64,000 nucleotides of DNA from positions 19,842,501 to 19,906,500 of the forward strand of contig CM020513.1 of NCBI GenBank assembly GCA_009823395.1, in the 5' to 3' direction. Positions 37,944 through 47,000 of this stretch are shown here, one piece after another. Position numbers and translations under genes: made by a program. The notes beneath the pieces are model-generated. The model was not told the DNA's origin. It worked only from the letters and a program-made list of their open reading frames with translations, and ran no database searches. Positions within the stretch are counted from its first letter, which is position 1; each line of letters starts with the position of its first letter. The stretch comes from Thamnaconus septentrionalis. Lineage: Eukaryota; Chordata; Actinopteri; Tetraodontiformes; Monacanthidae.

Positions 37944-38987
37944 CGCACGTCCGCGGAGGACTCATTAGAAACGGAGCGACCCTTCCGCCAGGTGCAGCAG
38001 CCTGCGCTCGCCGCTCTGATTGAACCTCGTCAGCGCCACCCGGCTGCAGAGGAATCCGATGCGTTCGCTTCCACCTTGAACAACAGAGGAAAGCGCAGCT
38101 GCGTCAGGGACCAAAAACGTCCAATTTGAAACTCCCCAATTGCTGCCGTGCAGCTAAGTAGATCTAAAATCGTAAAAGCCACCGTGCGCGCAGACCCGCT
38201 AGGTGACCAAACAATACATTTGTTCTTCAGCTTGCGGGGAATTGAACTCTTTCTCTTGTTTTTCTTGTTTTTTTTGTTTGTTTTTTTGTTGTCAGTGTCT
38301 GACTTGTTGATGTCAGTGTTAGCGATGATCTTGAATGATGTAGGTTTAATGTTCGGGCCCGTATGTGACTAGGCTTCCAGCAGGGGGCAGCAGCGCTTCT
38401 CTTGTTATGCCTTGGGAAAATAATTTGTCCCTTTGTGAAAAAAAAAAAAAATGATATCAAATTGGACACAGTTTGTATGTCAGAGTGACTCTGACCCTGA
38501 AGCAACGAAAGGTTGTTGGAAATGTCTTTGCGGCGCATTTTGACACAAAATTTAGAATGTTTGAATAAAAATCTATCACCCAGATTCTACATTTGAACTG
38601 TAGTTCGAAGTCAAATCAGTGACGGTCTGACCACCATCAGCTTCCAGTGCAGCGCAGCGGTCTGACACCTGGCTGTTGCTTCACTGCCTGTGCGGCTCCA
38701 CACTGTGGCGGTAGCAGGAGGTGCTAACAGGTTGTTGTGTCGTGGGCAGGCGGACCTGAACTACAACATGCAGGACGACCCCGCCGCCTTCTACGGCGTC
38801 TCCAGCCAATACGAGAGCTCCGAGAACATGACCATCACCTGCTCCACCAAGGTCTGCTCCTTCGGCAAGCAGGTGGTCGAGAAGGTCGAGGTAAGCACGG
38901 ATTGAAAGAGTGATGTTTTTTTTTTACTAGTGGATACAAGTGACACCATGTGGCCAACCTGGTGTACTGCTGCTGTATTATTATTGT

Positions 38988-39077
<90 letters not shown>

Positions 39078-40154
39078 TAGAATAAAAATCAAGCTGCCAT
39101 TCTAAGTAGTGTTGCACTGTCAGTTATATTGTATATGCTTTATTTCAATTGTAAAGCAGAAAACAAAAGTAAAGGAACAGTAAAAGTAATAATATGCTTG
39201 ATTATTAATATGTTTAAAATATGATTCCCCCCCCCCTGTTTTCCTGCAAAACAATAACTTTGGAAAATAATGCATAAGAATAACAACTTGTATTTGGACA
39301 TTAAAATATAATTTCTTTCAAAGAGCCGCCATATACATGTTTATTCATCGAAGTAGAAAAAAATGACATTTGATTTTTGCCAACAAATGATACAGGTAAT
39401 ACAGAGCAGGTGCTGCAAAAACAACAGCATAAAAAAAAAAAAAAAAAAACAACCTTACATGTACGTGGGCGTGTAGTTGCGATTTTTGTCCACAAGAGGG
39501 CATTTCTTACAGCAAGAAGTTGTGCCACCGTGTTGCTGTTGGAAGGGAGAGAGTTTTTACATCCTGTTGATTAACAGATGGTTGTTTTGTCGGAAAATAG
39601 TACAATGGTGCGTCTGCATTTGTCTCTGTGGAACTGAATGAACCGTCAGGTTGACCTTTGACCTTTGCGACAACATATTATTATTACCTCTCGAGGGCGT
39701 GAAAAGAAAAAAAAAAAAAAGACGGCAAAGACGTGCGGGACGGCTGCGTGAACTTTAAATGTTTCTTCCCCCGCCTGCGGCCCCCCCCCTCCGACCAGAC
39801 GGAGTACGCCCGCTTCGAGAACGGACGCTTCGTCTACAGGATCAGCCGCTCGCCGATGTGCGAGTACATGATCAACTTCATCCACAAGCTCAAGCACCTG
39901 CCCGAGAAGTACATGATGAACAGCGTGCTGGAGAACTTCACTATACTGCTGGTGAGCTGCGCGTCACCAGACCCTCTCCCGGGCACTCTCCCCCCTCGCT
40001 CTCTCTGTGACCTCTGACCTCTGACCTCTTCACCTTCCAGGTGGTGAGCAACAGAGACACTCAGGAGACCCTGCTGTGCATGGCGTGCGTGTTCGAGGTG
40101 TCCAACAACGAGCACGGAGCGCAGCATCACATCTACCGACTCATCAAGGAATAG
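18510..40154 (+). CDS. tead1: TEAD1: TEA-domain transcription factor, Hippo pathway effector
   Basis: Eleven coding exons join in frame into 428 residues: 18510-18714, 27000-27064, 28867-28929, 31807-31938, 32159-32208, 34311-34372, 35170-35297, 36963-37136, 38750-38890, 39799-39951 and 40041-40154, all with GT-AG introns. TEAD proteins bind M-CAT (CATTCC) sites in the nucleus and recruit YAP/TAZ. Visible in order: acidic Ser-rich N-terminus starting [14 protein letters not shown] domain about residues 33-105, with [14 protein letters not shown]; a diverged linker 106-205; and a YAP-binding domain about 208-428, with [16 protein letters not shown]. The conserved pocket cysteine of the RSPMCEY motif is C361 (human C359, the palmitoylated site), and KVCSFG gives C329. 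Y423 matches human Y421, the residue altered in Sveinsson chorioretinal atrophy. The [12 protein letters not shown]-terminus favours TEAD1 over TEAD2-4. Which teleost duplicate (1a or 1b) is not decided. Confidence 0.97.
19570..19610. repeat. (CCCT)n array
   Basis: A tetranucleotide pyrimidine array in intron 2, shortly after a GT array at about 19491-19517. Confidence 0.85.
20145..20300. repeat. Diverged interspersed repeat, copy A
   Basis: It shares ordered phrases with 31526-31710: GGACTGGCAATA, GGCCACTC followed by a GGTA motif, GGGCCCAAAAA-like text, GACCTGAAAC and TTCATAG.AA.TCTTTCT. The order is conserved and the spacing similar, so these are two copies of one unnamed repeat. Confidence 0.55.
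20376..20506. promoter_or_regulatory. CRE, CCAAT-box and NRF1-like motif cluster
   Basis: A perfect CRE (TGACGTCA) is at 20376-20383. A 14-base direct repeat TCGTTCTGATTGGC occurs at 20413 and 20466, and each copy carries an inverted CCAAT box. An NRF1-like TGCGCATGC is at 20498-20506. This mix is typical of TATA-less promoters. A second CRE is at 20088-20095. Function is inferred. Confidence 0.3.
24370..24639. mobile_element. hAT-type MITE, 270 bp
   Basis: The ends are inverted repeats: CAGTGCTTCTCAACTGGTGG on the left and, on the right, the complement CCACCAGTTGAGCAACACTG. They are flanked by 8-bp direct repeats GTCCAGTC (24362-24369) and GTCTAGTC (24640-24647), which differ by one base. 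The CAGTGnTTCTCAA terminus and 8-bp target duplication are hallmarks of hAT elements. There is no transposase. Confidence 0.85.
24902..24963. repeat. GA microsatellite (about 31 units)
   Basis: An uninterrupted purine dinucleotide array in intron 2. Confidence 0.97.
25195..25460. promoter_or_regulatory. CpG-rich patch, possible internal promoter
   Basis: It contains clustered CG dinucleotides, an inverted CCAAT box (CCATTGGCC at about 25201), a GGAATG TEAD half-site at 25217-25222, and a (GCG)n run at about 25294-25318. It sits 1.5 kb upstream of coding exon 3. An internal start here would skip the exon that holds the start codon and the first part of the TEA domain. There is no direct evidence of transcription. 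Confidence 0.3.
25546..26572. repeat. Cluster of CA/GT microsatellites
   Basis: Dinucleotide arrays lie at about 25546-25579, 25730-25748, 25818-25838, 25966-26017, 26155-26180, 26390-26408 and 26544-26572. They alternate in orientation along the transcribed strand, so some are complementary to others. Confidence 0.9.
27000..27064 (+). CDS. tead1: tead1 coding exon 3 (TEA domain)
   Basis: Encodes residues 69-90, [20 protein letters not shown] and the flanking Gly and Gln. The phase-1 junction restores the Gly of MYGRNE. The acceptor follows TCTCCTCCCTTCAG; the donor is GTAAAG. Confidence 0.97.
28627..28684. repeat. GA microsatellite
   Basis: About 29 GA units, some 180 bases upstream of coding exon 4. 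Confidence 0.97.
28817..28864 (+). repeat. (CCT)n array forming the exon 4 polypyrimidine tract
   Basis: About 16 CCT units run directly into the CAG acceptor of exon 4, so a trinucleotide repeat serves as the pyrimidine tract. Confidence 0.95.
28867..28929 (+). CDS. tead1: tead1 coding exon 4 (end of TEA domain)
   Basis: 63 bases, residues 91-111. [20 protein letters not shown] is the third, DNA-recognition helix region of the TEA domain, with the basic ARRKSR stretch. Both junctions are phase 0; the donor is GTGAGC. Confidence 0.97.
30246..30560. mobile_element. Tc1-like MITE (copy 2)
   Basis: It starts CACTACCAGTCAAATG, then GCGCACACCTTCTCATGC, a T run, GAAGACATCAAATATATGAG, and an interior GTTTGAGTTATT, AATTCCATGTGCGTCC, TTTTGATGCCTTC. 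The left terminus is of Tc1 type; the right one has decayed. It is non-coding. Confidence 0.7.
31526..31710. repeat. Diverged interspersed repeat, copy B
   Basis: Partner of 20145-20300, in the same orientation, lying just upstream of coding exon 5. Confidence 0.55.
31807..31938 (+). CDS. tead1: tead1 coding exon 5
   Basis: 132 bases, residues 112-155, beginning [10 protein letters not shown] and containing [15 protein letters not shown], which is nearly identical to the TEAD1 signature. The downstream [15 protein letters not shown] is more diverged than in mammals. CTGCAG acceptor, GTAAGA donor, with a CA array starting about 12 bases after the donor. Confidence 0.97.
32159..32208 (+). CDS. 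tead1: tead1 coding exon 6
   Basis: 50 bases encoding [17 protein letters not shown] plus two bases of an Asp codon. It aligns with human FWPGMIQTGQ. The preceding intron (31939-32158) is only 220 bases and is largely CA repeat. Confidence 0.93.
32209..34310 (+). other. tead1: tead1 intron 6
   Basis: 2.1 kb. It contains a 154-base tandem duplication (32447-32731), an 18-bp palindrome (32947-32964), a (CTG)8 run near 33443-33467 and otherwise low-repeat sequence. No exon was recognised. Confidence 0.65.
32447..32731. repeat. Tandem duplication, 154-base unit
   Basis: Two nearly identical units begin ACGTGTTCCCCTCCCCGCC at 32447 and 32601. Each includes GGGGGCGCTGTC, a GAAGAAGAAGCAGAGAAA stretch, and an end in CGTCATCAGATT. 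Very few differences are visible, so the duplication looks recent. The parallel frames across it are artefacts. Confidence 0.9.
34311..34372 (+). CDS. tead1: tead1 coding exon 7
   Basis: 62 bases. The first base completes Asp, giving [18 protein letters not shown] and then TISG across the next junction. It aligns with human DVKPFVQQAYPIQPAV. Phase-1 donor GTGAGA. Confidence 0.95.
34722..35113. mobile_element. TAGCTGCG-type MITE, right part
   Basis: It ends TAATGGAAACGCAGCTA at 35113, the exact inverse of the start of the copy at 17888. Internal homology includes CTCGTCAAATC, GCGAGATTTTACG and TTTGTTTGCATTTG-like stretches. It ends about 22 bases before the GT repeat of the exon 8 acceptor. 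Confidence 0.65.
35136..35161 (+). repeat. GT repeat in place of a polypyrimidine tract
   Basis: About 13 GT units are separated from the exon 8 acceptor AG (35168-35169) by only CTATCC. No ordinary pyrimidine tract is present between the repeat and the exon. Confidence 0.97.
35170..35297 (+). CDS. tead1: tead1 coding exon 8 (start of YAP-binding domain)
   Basis: 128 bases encoding [20 protein letters not shown] and then [20 protein letters not shown] up to [20 protein letters not shown] is nearly identical to human TEAD1. The length is not a multiple of three, so skipping it would break the frame. GTGAGT donor. Confidence 0.97.
35306..35348 (+). repeat. CA microsatellite after the exon 8 donor
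   Basis: About 21 CA units begin nine bases after the splice junction. They are complementary to the GT repeat before the exon. Confidence 0.97.
36491..36923 (+). repeat. (ATCT)n/(CCAT)n compound array, about 430 bases
   Basis: A long mixture of ATCT and ATCC units with ATC-triplet interruptions. It creates a spurious open frame of Tyr-Leu-Ser-Ile repeats. It is the longest simple-sequence array in the window. Confidence 0.98.
36963..37136 (+). CDS. tead1: tead1 coding exon 9
   Basis: 174 bases, residues 236-293. [20 protein letters not shown] is followed by [20 protein letters not shown] and then [12 protein letters not shown]. This is core YAP-binding domain, nearly identical to TEAD1. 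CTCTCTCCTTCAG acceptor, GTAAGC donor. Confidence 0.98.
37137..38749 (+). other. tead1: tead1 intron 9
   Basis: 1.6 kb with three GT arrays (about 37375-37421, 37532-37563 and 37905-37939), one of them interrupted, and poly(T) runs. No exon was recognised. Confidence 0.7.
38750..38890 (+). CDS. tead1: tead1 coding exon 10
   Basis: 141 bases, residues 294-340, starting [20 protein letters not shown] and ending [16 protein letters not shown]. It includes C329. GTGGGCAG acceptor, GTAAGC donor. Confidence 0.98.
38988..39075. repeat. (AAT)n(ATT)n self-complementary array
   Basis: About 18 AAT units are followed directly by about 10 ATT units, so the array can fold on itself. It lies in the 908-base intron 10 (38891-39798). 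Confidence 0.97.
39799..39951 (+). CDS. tead1: tead1 coding exon 11
   Basis: 153 bases, residues 341-391. [20 protein letters not shown] is followed by [20 protein letters not shown] and then [11 protein letters not shown]. It carries the presumed palmitoylated C361. The acceptor is preceded by a C run; the donor is GTGAGC. Confidence 0.98.
40041..40154 (+). CDS. tead1: tead1 terminal coding exon 12
   Basis: 114 bases including the stop TAG at 40152-40154. [20 protein letters not shown] is followed by [17 protein letters not shown], which differs from human TEAD1 at only a few residues. The preceding intron is 89 bases. Y423 matches human Y421 in the YAP interface. Confidence 0.98.
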   Translation: MVSNRDTQETLLCMACVFEVSNNEHGAQHHIYRLIKE

Positions 40155-40177
40155 CACGTCATAGACACACACACGCC

Positions 40178-40181
<4 letters not shown>

Positions 40182-40226
<45 letters not shown>
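40182..40226 (+). repeat. CA microsatellite just after the tead1 stop
   Basis: About 22 CA units begin some 28 bases after the stop codon (with interrupted CA sequence from about 40165). Confidence 0.97.
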
Positions 40227-40228
<2 letters not shown>

Positions 40229-40583
40229 AATGGCCTTTCTAGCTTGGTGAATGATGGTGAAATTGGAAGATTTTTCTTTTCTTTTCTGTTTTTTGCTCTT
40301 TTTTTCCCCCTCAAGTCAGTCTTAGCCGAGCCCTGGAAGAAAACAGCTGCACACAAATGTCACTTAAAAACAATCAGCTACTTTAAGCCAATGTCATGAA
40401 TTATTGAAGGCGTTGATATCAAAACAGACAGACACTTAAAGGCTGTGTGAAGCATTCAGTCAGCGCTGATTGGTTCCCACTCAGATGTCTTTTCTGGAAA
40501 TGAAAGTTGAGGTTTTTTTTTGTAAAGTGAAAAAGCCTCTTTTTTTTTTTAATTGACGTCTTTCAGATTTCTCATCCCCTTCA

Positions 40584-40585
<2 letters not shown>

Positions 40586-40626
<41 letters not shown>
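40586..40626 (+). repeat. GT microsatellite in the tead1 3' UTR
   Basis: About 20 GT units, complementary to the CA array 360 bases upstream in the same predicted UTR. Confidence 0.97.
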
Positions 40627-40630
<4 letters not shown>

Positions 40631-41425
40631 CTCCTTGCCAAGACACTGATGGACACTGAAGGTCAGACCCTGTGCATTTACCCATGGACACACTGCTGCG
40701 TTATCACACAGTACAATATGGAGGAGGTGGAGGAGGCTTTGTACAGGCGGCCACTGCGAATCGTGCGAGCCGCGTCCTTGCACACAAAAAAAGAGTTTTT
40801 TGTCCCAAAGAAAACGAAATCAAATTTTTACCTTTTTTATATGCTTTCGTCAAAAAAAAAAAAAAAAAAAAGAAAAGAAGAAGAAGAAAAGCCTCTAAAC
40901 TTTGGGATATGTTTATGGATAGTAGCAAAGACTATATTTTAACCCTAGCGACATTATCTAAATCTATGTTATTGAGACAGTGGGGGGGAAGGGGGGAGGG
41001 GGCGACCACCACCGCTGACGCATTCATATTTCCATACATCCCCGCGACTGCTTTGATTGGCCGCTTTCTGTGAAAATCTTCAAGGCTTCACAGGAAACCT
41101 TGAGAAGGTCCGAATGCAATCTTCTAAATCAGGTTCCTGCTTCTTTCCAATCAAAATTCGTACACCAGCCAACTCGAGCTTTACTGCGCCCGCACGACCA
41201 CCCCGTGGTGGCCGCAGCCCTTTCAGCGCTCCGTCGCGTTGCAACGCCCGAGGACACAACTTTCCCTTCCACCGCTTTTGTGCTTTTGTCACCCGGGTGG
41301 CGTAAAGGTCCATTTTGAAGCCGTCAAGCCAAAAAATGAGAAGGTGGTGCAAGGTGCTGTGGCTGCGACCGGCTGTGCGAAGTGCCTTTTGGTCGTTGAG
41401 TTCAGTCCTGGGTATTTGGCTGCTG

Positions 41426-41471
41426 AGGAGGAGGAGGAGGAGGAGGAGGAGGAGGAGGAGGAGGAGGAGGA
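41426..41471 (+). repeat. (GAG)n array
   Basis: About 15 GAG units in the predicted 3' UTR. Poly-Glu, poly-Arg and poly-Ser frames here are artefacts. Confidence 0.97.
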
Positions 41472-42590
41472 AGACATCCTGGCATAATCTGCATAACTAT
41501 AGATCACCTCTCAGTGTCCGAGGGCTAATTATCTAAATTGCTTATTTTACTGGCTGTTGCTGTGTGATTTGTAGACGCGCTGACCCATCTTACGGTTTAA
41601 AAAGACAAGAAAAAAAAAAAGTGCATTTTTGAAACATTTCTTCGCGGGGGTGAGACATTCCTGTTCACAAGATGCTTTTATGACACTATTATATGCATTT
41701 GCATTCATGTGCTACATTAACTGTCAAATTCACTTTGTCTTTGGTGGTCACACATAGAGGAGTAAGTAGTTGTAATTTGTGAAATAAAGCCTAAAATTGT
41801 TAACTATGCTACATAGCCATAGCCAGTCTTAGCTTTCTATCAGAACCAGAGAAATGGTCCATAAACTGACTTTGCTGTGGCAAAAATATCCAAGACTTTA
41901 CCAAGTTTCTACTCAAAGAGCAGGAATGTGTGAAGTCAGCTTCATATATGCTACTATGGGCTTTTCTAATTACACTTAGCTCAGGGCTAAACACCTGGTT
42001 AACACGTCCCACCCAGGCATCCCCACACAAGTCACATTGTTCTCACGCCACCCGCTCTAGCTTTTGGACCAGCTGGCCTTGTCCTGAACTCGGGTTTGTG
42101 TTAGTCACATTACAAATGTGATCCGTTCACAGAGCTGAAGCTACCTTTAGCCGTCGCACGTAACTAGCAGCATGTTAAGGCAGTTAGCCCCGGGGCTAAC
42201 GCTTACACCCAGGCCCGAGCCACTATGCAAAAGCCTGAATCTGATTGATAGGTTTTGCTCGCAGGCCCTTTCAGCTGCGAGGTGCATCACGCTGGGCTAA
42301 GGAGCCTCCAGCTGTTGGATAATTAAAGACGTGACTCATTGGTGACTCGGCTCTGACTGGAAAAAGACCCCCGCTCTCCCACCGCCGCCATCACTCAGTC
42401 TGACTTCATTTTGTCTGAAGTCATGACAACGCTCCGAGTCAGTCCCTCTGCCGGGAAACCCCACCGAAAGCAGAGAATTCCCTCCAGTCCACTTTGCCAG
42501 TGTCAGCCTTTTGGATCACACTTTGCAAACAGACAGACAGAGCACAAGCACGCAAACGCAGCGTCATGCAAACCTGATATCTAATATATA

Positions 42591-42916
42591 CACACTACCA
42601 GTCAAAATTTGCACACACCTCGTGCAATTTTTTTTTTATCTTTACAACTTTCTACGCTGCAGATGGATCCATTGAAGACATCAAATATATGAGCAAGATA
42701 TGTGTAATTATATAGCAAAGAAAAACACGTTAAATAACTTGAAGAATTTAAATTAAAACGTGTTTGAGTTATTTTACACTTTCATTGTTTCCTACATAAT
42801 TCCACGTGCGTCCATACGTAGTTTTGATGCCTTCATTGAGAAACTGCAATGATCAACAGTCAGGAGAATGAAAAAGACTTTAAATTCATTGGGTGTGTCC
42901 AAACTTTTGACTGGTT
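42591..42916. mobile_element. Tc1-like MITE (copy 3), best preserved
   Basis: The left end CACTACCAGTCAAAATTTGC and the right end, read on the other strand, CTAACCAGTCAAAAGTTTGG, form long inverted termini around about 325 bases. The interior has matching GAAGACATCAAATATATGAG and AATTCCACGTGCGTCC. TA-rich flanks suit a Tc1/mariner TA target, but the exact TA is ambiguous. It lies in the predicted tead1 3' UTR. Confidence 0.75.
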
Positions 42917-42928
42917 AGCGTATATACG

Positions 42929-42973
<45 letters not shown>

Positions 42974-44039
42974 TGACCACCAGTCTGGACACTACTCTGC
43001 TACCTTCTTACCAAAGACAGCCATCATGTGACAGGAAGTCGTGAGGGATTAATGACGAGCTCACAAGCAATTTACAAGCTTCAGCCAAAAAAAAAAAGAA
43101 AAAAAAAGAAAAAAGCAAATAGATTCTAATTCATATCGATTCAAAGACAATTGTGGCTCATGAGAAAACTGTAAAACAATGTGAGGGAGGAGGGGGAAAA
43201 AAAAATCAGTTTAGTAAAAAGTTTAAAATGTTTTTTTTTTTTTTTTTTTTAAAGTTTTTAATCTGATTTATATGATGTCACTGCTGTGTTTATAAATGTA
43301 TTTATATATGAGCGCACGCTGCCGGGAACGGCGGGAGTGTGCGAGTCGTTACGGTGCCGTGAATGTGTTAAAGGAAGTGAACAGGAAGTGTTGCTCCCGC
43401 ACTGACAGCAGCAGGTGCACGGTGCCTCAAAGGCCGCTCACAGAGCCCGAGACAGCCGCAACAGCTCCCCCTGGTGGCTCCTCGTCGTCGTCGTCGTCCG
43501 ATTTCGTTATCGTCGTCTCTCTTGCGTTTTGTGTGCGTGCGTGCGTTCGTGTAAGCTTGTCGTCAGAGTGGCACGCGGCACAGCAAAAAAAAAAAAAAAT
43601 TCCGTGTGTGTAAATCAAAAATCCAAAATGGCCTTGAATCTTTTCTTTTTCTTTTTTCTTTTTGTCACTCCAGTGCACTCTGGTGCGCCGAGGGCTTTTT
43701 TTTTTTTTTTTTTTTTTTGATAAGGTGCTTTGTATAAAGGTGAACAATAACATTTATTACAGATGTGATGTAAATCTTTGATATTCTAATGTTTATCATA
43801 TTTTGTGAGAAAAAAAGAAAAGAATTACATTTAGGAAAATCCAGAAACTAGTGTTTGTGTGTGTGTGCGTGCGTGTATGCGTGTGTGCGTGCGTGCGTGC
43901 GTGTGTGTTGGTACTGCACAGGGTCTGATCTTTGCTTTGATACTTCTTTTATTTTATTTTTCTTTCTCCTCACGGCTAAAAGTATGTTAGATATTTTATA
44001 GCTTTGTAGAGACTTTGTACGCATATGCTATTCAGTATA

Positions 44040-44045
44040 AATAAA
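44040..44045 (+). terminator. tead1: Poly(A) signal AATAAA, probable tead1 3' end
   Basis: AATAAA is followed within 10-40 bases by CA and by a strongly GU/U-rich stretch (GGTGGCTGTTGTC, then T-rich), which is the classic arrangement of a cleavage site. Confidence 0.55.
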
Positions 44046-44065
44046 TGGTCAGTTTCAAACTGTGA

Positions 44066-47000
44066 TCGGTGGCTGTTGTCTTTTTCTCTTGTGTTTCTGT
44101 TTAAACAGCGGTTTATTTATTTATTCTTATATATTTTTTAGATGCCCGTTGATGGCTGCACATACGAAACACATTTATGGTCCAATGCATCTCACAGGTG
44201 TTCTTCACACCTGGTTTAAGATCCATATGTAGTCCCTGCTGAAGAAATGTGTATACACTAAGCGGTTTCAACTCGGAAATATCAAAGGAAGCAAGGAAGG
44301 AAAGGCAACTAGGACATTTTTAAATATTTCTTGTATATTGTATGCATTTTTTTTTAAATGGTGGAATTCAATTGAAGTGTTTTTTTTTTTGTTTTTTTAC
44401 TGGAAGCTCATCAAATAATTTAAGATGCATAAATTAAATGTCGTATTTACTTTTGAGTTCTTCTGTTCAACCGGACGTATTGAGTACGTTAAAGGTGCAG
44501 TGTGTAAAACTGTGACATCTAGGGGTCAGGTTTTAGAATCCAGCACTCGTTCGTTCATTTATAGAAGGACATGAAGGGTTTGACTCAAGATTGAACGGGT
44601 CAAGTGGCGTTTAATGGCCCTGATCTAAATTTTGATAAAAAAAAATTAAAGCAGCAAGCGGCGTTCTGTTGACATCCGCTGATGCCTGCTATTTCGTGGT
44701 GCTATCATCACCACGAAAACCCTCAATGAGCTTTCTGTGGCGTGACTGTGGCGTGACTGTAATCGAAGGCCCCAATGAGACAAAAATATAAAATAACTAT
44801 ATAGTATGTAGTTATTTGTCTAGGATAAAATAAAATGTAAAAAAACAAAAAAAAGAAAACAAAACAAAATCACAGTCCTATCATGGTTAAGCAGGAGACG
44901 CAGTGGTAGTATGCAAAATCTTAACATGTCTAAATTATTATTATTATTACTATTATTTTAAATTGGCTTCCTAAAGTATGTCATTTTTTATTATTATTAT
45001 TTTTAAATCTTTTTGTTTTGTTAGACTGTGTTGGGTGAAGCACTGGGGCCATAATAGTTCTTTGCTCATCAGCGCTGAAGATGGTCTTGTGGGGAGCAAT
45101 GGCGCCTCCCAGCGTGGCAAAGTACAACACGCGTGTGTGTGTGTGTGTGTGTGTGTGTCCGAAACCAAATGAAACAAAAATCAAAACCTAAAACCAACAA
45201 AAAGAACAAAAAAACTTCCGTCGAATTTCAGAGCATTTCAATCTTTCGAGCATCTGGAATTTCCGTCAACTGGGATCAACAGGAAGCAGCAAACAGGTAA
45301 GTGGAGCTAGCTAGTAAGCTAGCTCCCCCTTCCTTACTTTTCAAACTCTGTTTGAATTCTATTTTAAAAGACCGAAGAGAGTCGAAATTGGACATAAAAC
45401 GCTTCAGCCCCAGTTGTTATATTGTCCCTGCAGCTGCAGTTTATTCAAGAGCCCAGTGGTGAAACCTATCGATGTCAAATCAGTTCTGTCATTCATGGAA
45501 CGATATCCATCCACAAGCTGACTTTTGTATGTGGGCTGAGCCACTGAAATAACCTTCTAATCAGTGCGTGAATGCTGGAAGTACCATACATGAACAGCAG
45601 AGGGAGCCATACGGAAAGAAATTGACTCGGAAAAAAAACAAACAATCAACAGATTATTGATATATTTAATTGCGTGTCTTCTATTTTAAGCTGTAATCAG
45701 TATTTGAAGAGAAATAATTTCTGGATTTGCTACCAGATATGAGTCATTTCAGTATAAATCACTTATTTGTCAAGACTTCTTAAAAATTAGATTTTCTTAT
45801 TGTTATAGATTGTTATGTTTTGCTGTTTGTGTTTGACCACTCATGATGATGATGATGATGATGATGTCTTTTGTTTACATTCATATATAGTGATACTGGT
45901 TGGTGTTGTGTTTATAATTTTATCGAATACAATTCATAAACAGTCCAGGGCTCAACTAGAATATTAGATCCACTACTAGTGAACCATTGGATTCACTTTT
46001 TTTTTATTTCAAGAGACAATAAAAAACTACTTAGCGTTTCACTTTAAGACTCACAACTTGTGTTATATGCAGGAATGGAGGAAGTCCGTCTATACTGTCG
46101 GGTCTGTGTGTGTATCCGAGGAAGCTGTGCCACACGTCTGACAGCATTTTGTTGGCTGTCAGAACTCACTATGTGGTCGCAGACACACTGACAACAAGGC
46201 TGCGGGACAGACAGTGGCAACGACCTCACGGGATATGAGACCAAAAGATAAGAAGGACTTGTTATCTTACATCCAAGGCCCAGCTTGGTACGATCCCTGT
46301 TTTTCCCAAATCGAGCTTTTACATTTGTGACACACTGCCGCTGTGTGTGTGTGTGCGTGTGTGTGTGTGTGTGTGTCAGGCTCTTCACTTTTCCAGATGG
46401 TTTTTTGAGCAGATATTTTACCAACAAACACGATGCATCACTTTGAGGTAAACAGACTAATGGTGGCTCGTGAGTCGCCGCTAATGTTTTGCTCCCTCTC
46501 TCTGTCTCTCTCTCACACACACACACGCACACACATGCACGCACACACTCACACCAAAATGCTCTTAATGCAGATAAATCCTTTTATGAGTTTCACCCAG
46601 CATATTCTGGCCTGAAAATAGTTGAAAGAGCAGATTAGGGAGCGGGGCACCGTATGAGAACGCTGCAGGGTGTAAGAGATGGATTTCCTTTGGCTTTCGC
46701 TCAATCCAGCTCGGCTTTATCACACTGAGACATTCAGCTGTGTGGGGATTATGGAGATGAAACTGTAACAATGCAGAATGCAGAGTGACAGCCGAGTGAG
46801 GGCTTCATCGGTGTTTCTGTCTCGGCCTCGTCTGGGCCTGTAACGCGAATGGACGCCGTCCCACTTTGTGCGGGACGCTGAGAAAAAAACACAAGGCGAG
46901 ACGAAAAGCCAGCGGAGCTGTGATGGCCGCTCGCACAGTGGACAGCGTGGAACACGGCAAAGCTAGAACTCTTTGGCATTACGTGCACGGCCTGTCCACC

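Larger units (their letters stand above)
40155..44065 (+). other. tead1: tead1 3' UTR (predicted)
   Basis: About 3.9 kb from the stop to the AATAAA at 44040. It contains a CA array, a GT array, a GAG array (41426-41471), a Tc1-like MITE (42591-42916) and several poly(A)/poly(T) runs. Long 3' UTRs are usual for TEAD1. An earlier AATAAA at 41783-41788 lacks an obvious GU-rich element and may be a minor site. The 3' end is inferred. Confidence 0.5.
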
